Below, in pieces: positions 44,639 to 54,925 of a stretch of 64,000 bases of DNA; positions within the stretch are counted from its first letter, which is position 1, and each line of letters starts with the position of its first letter. Origin of the DNA: Aphrophora alni (taxonomy: Eukaryota > Arthropoda > Insecta > Hemiptera > Aphrophoridae); assembly GCA_963513935.1 (NCBI GenBank), contig OY740773.1, positions 99,061,291 to 99,125,290 of the forward strand, read 5' to 3'. The translations under genes were made by a program, and so were the position numbers. The notes under the pieces are model-generated. The model was not told where the DNA came from. It was given only the letters and a program-made list of their open reading frames with translations, and did no database searches.

Positions 44639-47084
44639 TCGCTTCGGTGACTCGGCCATCTGGATCTCGTAACTATACGAATATCACATTTTCTAGTGAG
44701 ATCCAGGTTTGAAATTACATTTTAGAAAATAACTTCACTATTTGTCATTGTAGAGAGTTGGAATTGGTACCAATACATGCAGAATTGAAATCCGCAAATA
44801 TGTATCTAATTTAGTGTGTTATAACTTGAATAATACACAAGATATAAACAAAAACTGTTTCAAATGACCGCAATTGGACATTTATATAAATTTCAACAGG
44901 GCACAGTTTATTCCTCTATAGAAAATTTGATGTACATCATTTTTCGGTTTTTGAGACCACGAAACGTGAGGAGAACGAGGGCGAAACTGTTGATGGTTAC
45001 CAAATCTACCCTATACAATCCGTCACGAGTCAAGTCTAGGGAAGAGCTAGAAGACAGCCTGACCTTGAAGAAACCAGTAGGGACAGTGCGGGTTTACCAA
45101 CTCTCTATTGTGACAACGTTTGGCACAGCGATTCTTCTGCAGTTACGTTCATTTAAAAACCTCGGAAATACTGCATTTAATTGCACAGTTTCAAAGCCTC
45201 TCAAATTGCATAATATTTCAATTAAAAACTAATATTTACTTTGACATTGGGTTATTACTATTATTACAGGGTAAATAACTATCACCGTTACAGAAAAAAA
45301 ATGTATGAAAAATAAATTGACAGTACTGCTGACATAATGTTAATGTATCAGTTAGACTTTAAAACACAAATTACAGTTTAGCTCAAAAAAAACTACACAA
45401 ACATAATAAAACTAGATATTTACGCAACTCTATTAGCATTGCAAGACGTCAGTAGCCTCGCTCTGGATTTAGCCTTGTGCAGGTTGCTGTTCGAATTGAC
45501 AACCTAAGATGTTCCAGAATTGTAAATTGTTCAAGAGTAACCTAATAGGAAAAGATGAAAGAACGGTAGCTAACCCAAGACTTCATGAAAAAAAAATGTG
45601 TAGATCCAGGTAGGAAACCTCGGGATTTCCATGTACTCTTGGTTAGATCCATTTCTTTTCTTGATTAGCTCTCGTTCCCCTGACGCTAATAGGAGCATTC
45701 GAGAGCTATAGGGAACTTATTTTAGAAGGTGAAGATGACCGAGAGGTTTTTTGACTTTAAAAATGCGGAAAAATCGACAAAAGATGTTCCGCATAACCAC
45801 AGACAATAAATAATATCTATTGAAAGAAGTACTTTTGTGAATTCAAGTGCAAAAACTAAGTGTAAAATTATTTGAAAAAATTACGTTAAGAACTCTTGTT
45901 CTTCTCCGGTCCAGAAGCAGAGTATCTATGCGTCTTTATTTTATACTCATTTCTTCTTATTTTTTTAAAGATGATGAGGATTTTACACTTTTAAGCAACA
46001 AGAAAAACATCACAAAATCGATAGAGGCGACTTTGAGAAATTAAGTATTTCATAACCCCCTCCCCTCCATGACTGATTTTTTCGTTTTTTTTAGCAATAA
46101 CTCACTAACTAATAACTCACTATTGCTGTATTTGTGAATACAGCAATACGTTTTGTTTGGGTCCTTGGAGCAAAATTTGATTAAAATCGTCACAGCCGAT
46201 AGTGAAAAAAAATAGTAATTCTGTGTTTGTTTTCTTAAAACACCTTGAAATTTTGAGTTTTCAAAAATTTAGAAAAAGTTCCGGGATAGAGCTCAAATAT
46301 ACTCACATAACAAATTTGATTTGGGAAAGCAAGTTTGGGCTGTAACTACAGATATACATGAATCCAAAAATATTTTCGTACATTCAGAAAACCTCTCGAA
46401 ACAGATATATCAGCAAAAAACTTGACATAAATTGTGAATTACTATAAATCGATGCCAGTGCCAATTGTATCAGAATATGCTGCAACAAATCTTACTGCAT
46501 AACCGTAATCAGTTCAACGACACAAGGTTCAAGGGCAATTTATTTAAATGAGTCAATTTAATCTTGTATAATATTAAAATTATTCTAAAAATCAAACCTA
46601 CCGGAATGTCGCGTGATGTAGGCCTCACTATGTCCTTTCTAACAAATATATGGAGACTTACCGGCCGTTTATAAAATCATAATTATACACTTTTGAACGA
46701 TAGAATTAGCCAAATTTGGAAATAATAAAGAATTTTTCACGAGTGAATTAAATAAAAACCGTCCTGACAAAATACGAAAGGAAAAAAAAATTGAAGCTTC
46801 AATGTTTATCTTTGTTAGGCTTTATGCACAACAAATATGAAAAACTTATAAAGGATTATTAGTAAATAAAAAAAATTTGGTATTTTTAGGAAAAAAAACG
46901 TTACCGAGATGTACGCGATTGAAAAGTCCAAAAACGATGGGGAGAGGAAAACAAAATTTAGAACAAATTGAAAAATATCCAGGAAGATATAAAATCAAAA
47001 TACAAAACATTCTTATAATCCCACCCTGACGCTGGTAGAATTTTCGAGAGGACTATCAAACTTATCAAACGAGGAATGCTGTTG
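44639..47084. other. Intergenic with old repeats
   Basis: A stretch at 44710-44860 resembles 31560-31690 in inverse (ACACTAAATTAG and GGTACCAA words). The 122-codon frame at 44864 matches no family that I know and lies in repeat-like DNA. Otherwise only R1 at 45510. Confidence 0.5.
45510..45715. repeat. R1 copies, partly head-to-head
   Basis: A plus-strand piece (TTCAAGAGTAACCTAATAGG to AACCTCGGGATTTCC, about 45510-45640) runs into a minus-strand piece (TTGGTTAGATCC, TTGATTAGCTCTCGTTC, TAATAGGAGCATTCGAGAGC). Confidence 0.6.
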
Positions 47085-47260
47085 AACGAAGGGTCGCCTC
47101 ACTCTAACGCACGCGCCATCACACACAGGCGCGCAAAGTATTAGACCTGACATGGGCCACCCGCAAGAGTTACCTAATGAACTTTAATTGATCAAACTTT
47201 CATTTTATTTAATTTGATATTTTAAAATAAAATCTGTAATATATTTTTATTCTACACTTC
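47085..47260 (+). repeat. Single arm of the 6398-6890 repeat family
   Basis: GAACGAAGGGTCGCCTCACT, TAACGCACGCGCC, ACACACAGGCGCG and GATCAAACTTTCATTT match the 6398-6890 arms in order. Confidence 0.65.
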
Positions 47261-47520
47261 ATTTCAAGAATTCTAGAGTTTTTACGTTTTGCTTTCAATT
47301 AATTAGCTCCGCTCCAGTCTATCACGTAATGACGACCTAGATGACTTCAAAAGAAAGTTGATTCATTGATTTCACAACCAACTGGATTTAAATGTCATTC
47401 ACCTCCAATCAGCTGATCGCCACCAGTGGGAAGTATTATGTGACCGTATCAATTCAGATTGCACAGCTTCGGTTAGAAAGTTTTAGGCTATGTAGGCCTA
47501 TGTATAGTCTCTGTACTATG

Positions 47521-47690
47521 TTATCCCTCAGGTTTGGGAATCCCGAAGGAATCGAACTGAAACTACACTTTTTTTCATGAAGTCTTGGGTTAGATCCCTC
47601 TCTTTCATCTTTACTATCAGGTCTCTCTTGACCAACTCTTGTTCTTTTCCGACACTTATGTTATTAGAGTAATCGAGGGCTAGAGGTCTT
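47521..47690 (-). repeat. R1 dispersed repeat copy
   Basis: Inverse words ATCCCTCAGGTTTGGGAATC, TGAAGTCTTGGGTTAGATCC, AGGTCTCTCTTGACCAACTC and ATCGAGGGCTAGAGGTC. Confidence 0.75.
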
Positions 47691-48303
47691 GATTTAAATG
47701 TTCCTTTCCTCTAGAGTTAAATGGCTGGAAACAAAAGAGTTAAAACCGTATAACAAATCTTTTCAATTATCAGTTTCAAAATGGCGTTCAAATGTTTTCA
47801 AATATATAATATTATTGATTATTCGGATATTTGTCATCATTTGTGTATATAAAAATAAATACCCGACGTTTCGAGAGTATAAATCAAGTAACAAAAACCT
47901 GAAGCATGACAACAAACACAAAAGAACCAAAAATAGTGAAATGACAAACACCAAGTTCAACTGAGATCATATACTGATCAATTAACAAAAGTATTTTACT
48001 ACCAACGTGTAAAGACCCCTTTATCCCCTCTTTCAGCCGTGACCTTGTTAGTTACTCTTGTGGTGAAATAACCGGAAAATTCGGCCTTATGCAGGGGAAT
48101 TTATTATCAATTCTTAATTCAGTTTGTATTGATGTAACCCTAAAAGCCCTTATTTCTTCTCTGGTTTGGCTGATTGTTCCTTCATTTTTAAATGGGGCTT
48201 CAATTACTTTCCCCGGTGTATTTATCATCGGCTCTTTACAATTAAATATATAATTTTTAGACCAAATATCCGGCTATTTATCTACGTGATAATCACGTGT
48301 TCT

Positions 48304-48378
48304 TTTAGGGGCTCACTACAGTGCAATCCCGAACGGTTTAGCTGGATCTACTTCTATTTCCATGTAGTCTTGGGTTAT
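48304..48378 (-). repeat. R1 partial copy
   Basis: GGGGCTCACTACAGTGCAAT, TAGCTGGATCTACTT and CATGTAGTCTTGGGTTA. Confidence 0.6.
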
Positions 48379-48439
48379 TCAATAACTTTAAAACCAAACA
48401 AACAATAGTTTCTGTAAGATTAAACTTATTTCTTCTATA

Positions 48440-48842
48440 TTGTTTGAAACCTCTGGATTGTTTATTCATATATAATATATACTTACATACAGTAATTTAC
48501 TTTAGTGTATAACAATCCTTTATTATTGCAACTACGGTCGTTTCATCTTCAATGAATCATCATCAGGCTTTTGTACATTGTCACAAATATTTTACACACA
48601 AATATGTCATATAATATAAAACATTTTATTAATTGAATCACTATAATACTGTTTAAATATAATATAGCCTACTAAAATCCACACACATGTTGTTGTCAAC
48701 TCACATATTTGTGACAATGTACAAAAGCCTGATGATGTTTTATTGAAGATGAAACGGCCGTAGTTGCATTAATAAAGGATTGTTATAGACTATGGTAAAT
48801 TACTGTGTATATATTAAAATAAACAATTCAGAGGTTTCAACT
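48440..48842. mobile_element. Inverted-repeat element with hammerhead-like cores in each arm
   Basis: Arms of about 145 bp (48445-48590 and 48702-48842) start with TTGAAACCTCTG and its inverse. Each arm contains CCTGATGATG (right arm CTGATGA at 48729-48735), then GATGAAACGGCCGTAG or the GACCGTAG variant. Stem II is poor, so ribozyme activity is doubtful. Confidence 0.65.
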
Positions 48843-48872
48843 AAGAATTATGATTAATATATAGCCTACTGT

Positions 48873-49053
48873 TGTTTACCGTGTCTGTTTATAATAATTT
48901 TCTTTAATGTAGCTAGGGCCGTTTCGACTTCAAGAGACATCCTCAGGTTTGCTCATTGTCACGAACACACAGGATGTCTCTACAAGACGAAACGGCCCTA
49001 GCTATGTTGAAGGGAAAATGTTTTAAAGATTGTTATAAACAAACAAGGTAAAC
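48873..49053. repeat. Second hairpin of the same type, adjacent
   Basis: Arms 48873-48945 and 48968-49053. They share GAAACGGCCCTAGCTA, and a CTGAGGATGTCTC core lies on the minus strand of the left arm (from 48946). It sits about 30 bp after the previous element, so two related hairpins lie in tandem. Confidence 0.6.
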
Positions 49054-49439
49054 AATTATTATATAAATTATTTTGCCTAAACTTCTAATAATTGTTCAGT
49101 TTGGGTATTCTATTATTATCAGTTTGGGTAAACAATTATTTTATCTCGTAAATACTAAGGAGCAATTTTCCGACCTTAGAGTTGTGTTAAATCTGTCTGA
49201 GATATTGACAAATTCTTACAAAAGCTATCTGTACACTACAGCTTGGAGAAGTATATTGACAGTATTTGTCAACTATCTATCAACTTACTGCCTAAATGTC
49301 AAATTGACTGTCCATCAACAAGCCTCTTTCCCCTAACAAATGGAGTAAAAACAGTGCAATGACTTTTAAGAATGTCCCAATATTTCATTTACAGTATTCC
49401 CTCGCGTATTATATTTGTACAAGGGCATCCTTTTATCCC

Positions 49440-49690
49440 CAAGGTGAATACGGCCGTGGCGTTCTGGTGGGTTCACCTTTCTTAGCAGGTCTTTCTTGAC
49501 CAACTTTTGTTCTTTCGACCCTGATGCTTTTGAGTATTTCGAGCTATATGAATTTAGTTTTGTGGACCTAGCTGGATTTACACTTTGTTTTTATTTATCT
49601 TAGGTTAGATCCTTGTCTTTCTTTTTTTCTCTTGACCAACACTTGTTATTTTCCGACTCTGACACACAATTATTCGATGGTAAGGAGGTT
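49440..49690 (-). repeat. R1 partial copies, degraded
   Basis: GCAGGTCTTTCTTGACCAAC, CCTAGCTGGATTTACAC, TTAGGTTAGATCCTTGTC and CTCTTGACCAACACTTGTTA: two overlapping or nested pieces. Confidence 0.5.
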
Positions 49691-49769
49691 TTTATTTTAT
49701 GATGTTTTCAACTTTTTTATTAAGGCGATGATACCCAAGAGGTTTTTCAAAGTAGTGTTTTTTCCTTCA

Positions 49770-50762
49770 ACAGGGTCCTTTTGAACTCTTCTTACAAACT
49801 TCGGGGTATTTTTACTTGGGTAAAAAGTAGCCATAAACTTCACACAACCAAGGGTCTTCTCGTTATCAGTGTTAAAAAAATTGTTTAAAAAAAAAAAAAG
49901 ATCTACAGAATTGATCCAAATTTGGGTGCATTGTTGCTATTGTTAGTTTCAGTTTGTATGATAAGTTTCATTACTGTAACCCAAATCGTTTCAAAATGGC
50001 GGTCGTTCAAAGCTTTTAAATAGAAATAACTCTAAAAACTAGCCATTTTACAAAACAAAATTTTTTAATTTCTTGTCGGCCAGGCTAATGGAACAACAAT
50101 GTAATGAATAAATGAAATTGTTTTTTAGCTGTACATTTAATTGGAGTTTTATTTACATTTTTCTGTTAACAGTAACTGTTTATTAACAGAAATTTTAGTA
50201 GTTGTGCAAAAATGTCTTTTGATGGAATTAAATAAAATATAAGAATTGATGTAGTTACATATTGTCAGTAGGAATTCAACAAATCAGCTGTTATTATTAC
50301 AAATAATAGATCAGCTGACCAGTCTGCTGTTGATGTATCAACACTGAAACCAGCTGTTTTTCGCAGTACAACAATCAACAGTTTGAAATAAACAAAAGCA
50401 TAAAAAAATTCATATCTCGGTTTTTTTTCACCCGATTTAAAAACAAAACAAAAACAACTATGAATCTGTCGGAAATATTACTAATAAAAGTTGTTTTTGT
50501 AATTTGTTTAAAATGTCTAGTTTTAAAGTAATTTCAATTAAAAACCTTTGAATTACCGCCATTTTGAAACGAGTCGGGTTACATGAAACATACTAACCAA
50601 CAATACACCAAAGATTGGTTCAATTCTGTAAAGCCATTTTTTAAATAATTTTATTGTAAAAAAAACATACAGATGACAAAACAGGGTGGTAGTAAGTTTG
50701 GCTTCTTTTACCCAGGAACAATACTCCGAAGTTTGTAAGGACAGTTCAGGAACACCCTGTAT
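49770..50762. mobile_element. Foldback/MITE-like element with CAGGGTGTTCC-type ends
   Basis: Arms 49770-50012 and 50546-50762 match in inverse. The outer ends share CTTACAAACTTCGGNGTATT and a TGGGTAAAA..AGCC segment. The inner ends share GTTTCAAAATGGCGGT. The right end reads ACAGGGTGTTCCTGAAC on the minus strand. Confidence 0.65.
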
Positions 50763-51684
50763 ATTGACCATTTAAAATATATTTTCTACAATTGATAGTT
50801 TGAATATAAACAAATACCAACCTACTAAATTAACTTTAATTTTCTACATGGTAGAACTGCATTGATCAGTTTTATTTGCTATTATGCACCTTCAACAACG
50901 TCGCAACTAGCCTAGACCCAAGATAATTTCACCCAGACAAGGCTCTATATCCAATTATTTCCATATAAATACTATAGTAGACAATTACCTAGTAATGGCA
51001 TCAAGGTTTTACACTTGAAACAACGGAAAGACAAATTTTTTTTAATGATTGCAGCTCGCTTGTAACAATTGAGACCTACTTCCCAAGACCCATGTTGTAG
51101 GTTAACAGTAAAACATGTAGAGTTCAAGAAAAATCCGTTGTACGCAATTAGACGGTAAACTATTTTGGTCTTTATTTAACAGTACCTGAACACTGCGCAC
51201 AAGTATTGCGCAGTCGTTAAGATATAAATATAACCTCAAAAAAGCTAATAATAAATTTATAACAACTGATCGGCAAAATCACACGACAATTAATTAACAC
51301 TGGCACAACATTCTTACACGGTATGCGAAGTTAAGTTAGTAATCGCAAAAATTCCGACGTTTTTTGCATATTTCATAGCCTAAGGAAACTGAAATGGTGT
51401 ATTGCGTTACAAGGCTGTAAAGTCATGTAAGCACGGGGGGGGGGGGTAATGTAAGCAACTTTCATAACACTTATTTATTACAGAATTTTGAAATTTAAGC
51501 ATTATAAACAGTAAAGGATTAAAAACTAACCAACTAAATAGTAATGTAATACAGTCAATATTTATGGTACACTACTTTTATACAAGGACTCCCGTAAGTA
51601 AACTGTAAAACTTTAGGAAATAATGATTCTGTGGGGTCAGTATAAAGAAGAAATTAAGAATAAAAAATTTTCAAAAAGAGCTTA

Positions 51685-52548
51685 GTTTTCCAGACATCCA
51701 CCATTTTTTTTTTTTTTTTTATTTACAGAAAAAATTTATAACTTTGGATATAGTAAACGCATTTTGTATGCTACGTTTATACGTGTACCGACAATAATGA
51801 CGTCATTTTGTATATTCTCAAAATGGCGGCGGTTTAAAATATTTAATATCTCGAAAACCATTAACTTTACAAAACATGAACAAGAGGCAATAAAGTTTTC
51901 TTTTGTAATGAAAAAGAAATTGGGTTTTGTATTTTTTCTGTAGGTCAAAGGATAACAGAGCTATCGGCAAAAAACACGAAACTATACTGTATCTTCTTGG
52001 TAGTTGTCTAGAACACCCAAGATTGATGTACAGTAGTTGGAAGTGTCATTAATTTGTTTAATAAAATACAATTTGCATTTGTTTTATTTTTGTACGTTTA
52101 GAGACATTTAGCACACAAAAAAATTAAATAGGCGCCATTTTGAAATTGTTTATGCAATTCAGAGCAATGGATTTAAAAATTTTAATTAAAAGTAATACAA
52201 TATAAAAAATTTATTTTGGTTCTATGTCAGTCTTGGGTGTTGTAGACATCTACCAAGATTTTTTTTTTTTTTTTTTTTTTTCAATAGCTCTGTTATCCTT
52301 TGACCTACAGAAAAAATACAAAACCCATTTTCTTTTTCATCACAAAAGAAAACTTTATTGCCTCTTGTTCATGTTTTGTAAATTTAATGGTTTTCGAGAT
52401 AAAAAAATTTAACGGCCGCCATTTTAAAATATTTTATTTTATTTTCGGTACACTTATAACATACAAACTGCATATACTAAATCTGAAGTCAATATCTGTT
52501 CTATTTCCAAAATGTTTTTAGAAACAAAATGGTGGATGTCTAGAAAAC
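51685..52548. mobile_element. Long foldback repeat, about 330-bp arms
   Basis: Arms 51685-52021 and 52230-52548, with strong matches such as TCATGTTTTGTAAA..TTAATGG and GTCAAAGGATAACAGAGCT/AGCTCTGTTATCCTTTGAC. Inner ends are CTTGGTAG.TGTCTA(C/G)AACACCCAAGA on both sides of a 208-bp spacer. Outer ends are GTTTTCCAGACATCCACCAT and its near inverse. No coding content. Confidence 0.75.
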
Positions 52549-53104
52549 ATTTTTGATAGATATTATACTACCGAGGAGGTGAGACCTTGGATACCGGCGT
52601 GTGCAAGGATTCCCTTACACCACAGCTTGTTAGTTTTAATTACTCGCATTACAGCGGTGACGCCATGAGAAAATAATTAAAACTTAATTAATCCAGTAAA
52701 AATAAATAAGTTTGAAACTTAATGTCATCAGTGGGCGTTTCTTAGTACATTGATTAAAGGTTGGATTTTTTTATCTACTCATCTGCAAGCCAAGCTCTGC
52801 TTTGCGAGAAAATCGTTGTCAGCTGATTTTGTATTGTGCCAAGTAGGAAAATACCGGAGTAAATCCTCTTTCAGGAAGTGGAGAAATAGTCATAGATGAG
52901 ATAATAATGATTCTATCCGTTGGTGTATATACAGTGTGTGTCGAAAAGTACAGGCAAAATTTGAGAGCAGGTTAGGTTAGATAATAACTTACAGTTACCA
53001 AAAAAGAGAAATATATTTCCAAAAAACTTAACTTTCCGTAAGACTGTGTTCTTAAACTGTAGTTCAGTCAAATTAATTGTCAATTTTTTTAGAGTTAATA
53101 ACCT

Positions 53105-53262
53105 TAAGGGGGTCACTATTGTGAGTACTGGATCTACACCTTTACCATGTAATCTTGGTTCAGATCCTTATCTTTCATCTGTTCTATCCGGTCTCTCTTG
53201 TTCAACTTTTGTTATTTTCCGACCACCCCGACAACTATAAGAGATTCGAGGACTAAACACCT
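53105..53262 (-). repeat. R1 dispersed repeat copy
   Basis: GTGAGTACTGGATCTACACC, CATGTAATCTTGGTTCAGAT, CCGGTCTCTCTTGTTCAAC and GAGATTCGAGGACTA. Confidence 0.65.
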
Positions 53263-54148
53263 TTATTTTATGTCCTTTATCTTTCCTTATTTTTTTTATA
53301 AGCCGATGATGACCGAGAGATGTTGCTTTCAAACAAGAAGGAAGAAAACATTTTAGAGTCAAACTTCTAAATCTTCAGAAGTGAATGAAATAAGATTTTT
53401 TGCTTTTAATCTCCAGATGTGAATGAAATAAGATTTCTTTGCTTTTAAACAAGAAGGAAGAAAAAAAATTTAGAATCAAACTTCTAAATCTCCAGAAGTA
53501 ATTTTGTCAATGTGTTTAAACGTATATTTTCAGAGATATATGTATTTTAAAAAGTTCCAAAAAGTAGGTGAGGAAATTAAAAATCTGAAAAAATGGGAAA
53601 ATGTACATTAGGTTCATTAGGTTTATGACTTTTCGAGAAAAAAACAACAACATATTTTCTGGAAAACACCCTAAAAACTCGCCAAAACTTAAGGCATTCA
53701 AAGGAATGTGAAATTTTTTGTTCTATTAACTTGGATTAATTACGAGTAGTTGGACTCAATATGAACATTTGTGGTTGGGGAAATGTTTGTCGTTGTTATT
53801 GTTATGATTAATCACCATTTATAATCACCGTGAATGATGGTGTAACACGATCCCTATTTTATAATTCCTGTAAACGATCTTAATGGACTTCCTACAATAT
53901 ATAATACTGTGAATACGGTCTCGAAGATCTTTATGACTTGGTAAAATGAATAATACTGCGAAGACGGCCTCGAGGCGATAACTTTACCACGGGAAATAGC
54001 CGAGAGCTCGACAATCTTGGCGCCTTGAATTGTTTCAAGGTCAGATGGTGTCAGGTAACCGTACTTGTGTGTCAAACGTAACCAATCCTTTTCATTCAAG
54101 ATGCGTAGAAAATAATAATTTTAAAACTACACACAACCAATAATAACG

Positions 54149-54925
54149 AATTATATTATATTAAATGTGAGTACTCACGTCTGTTGATCCTTTTTGTTTT
54201 CTCTCAATAAAACAATTGCAATTTCGGGCATGAAGTACCCATCATCAGGTTTTTATAATCATATCACATACACAAGAACGCAAAAACACATATATATTTC
54301 ACTCCGTGTGGAGATCGTTAGAGTCAAAACACGCACTTTTTTATACGAACATTGGTGTGCACACCGCATCAGTTGTTTAGGTTGTACTGACTGAAGTTAG
54401 GTTAAGCAACGATTATTGGACCGTGTCCCCCTCCCTTGTCTTGTGATTAGCGTATCATACAATAGGTTTGACTTAAATGACAGCTGATCATTCAATATGT
54501 TATTAGGTTCAGCTTTTAAACCTTTGTAGATTTCGAATTCCTCTAACGCGTTTAGAGTATTTCCCTTCTTACATTTATGTAATATACTCATATTAGTAGT
54601 AATATCAGTATATGAATGGAGGTTATTGATAAGATGTTCGGCATAAGTAGATTTGATAACTCTAAGGTTGCTATGTGGCAAATGTTCTTTGTATCTGATG
54701 TTAAAGGGACGTCCAGTTTGTCCTATGTAAAAACTAGGACAATCATTGCATAATAACTTGTAGACACCGGTTGTTTTATATTCATCGAATTTTTCTCTAG
54801 TTTTTGGTTTAAGCAGAAATTCCAACTTATTAGTGGTACGGAACGTGAGAATGATGTTATTATTGGCCATTATATTTCTTAAAATGTTGTTGAACATGTT
54901 ACCATAAACACATGAAGCATATTTT
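54149..54925 (-). repeat. Left inverted arm of the Penelope-like element
   Basis: Mirror copy of 56277-57052. It holds the minus-strand C-terminal coding part, from YASCVYGNMF to the stop at 54397. The translated residues are the same as in the forward copy over about 175 aa, including the whole GIY-YIG domain. The open frame continues to 54990 into forward-copy DNA but is only a fragment, not a gene. Confidence 0.92.
54206..54256 (-). ncRNA. Hammerhead ribozyme-like motif, inverted arm
   Basis: Exact inverse of the motif at 56945-56995, carried by the left arm. A transcript spanning both arms could fold the arms together instead of forming the two ribozymes. Confidence 0.68.

Larger units (their letters stand above)
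50763..54138. other. Intergenic outside the foldback and R1 copies
   Basis: No gene. 53340-53500 has a locally duplicated stretch (AATGAAATAAGATTT and AACAAGAAGGAAGAAAA words, about 75-110 bp apart). 53860-53990 shows a CACGATCC/ACTGCGAAGACGGCCTCG-type local repeat. Nothing recognisable. Confidence 0.45.

Noticed and set aside
44864..45232. 122-codon frame after the hAT element
   Set aside because: No recognisable domain or splice context, and the left part overlaps sequence similar to a dispersed repeat near 31560-31690.
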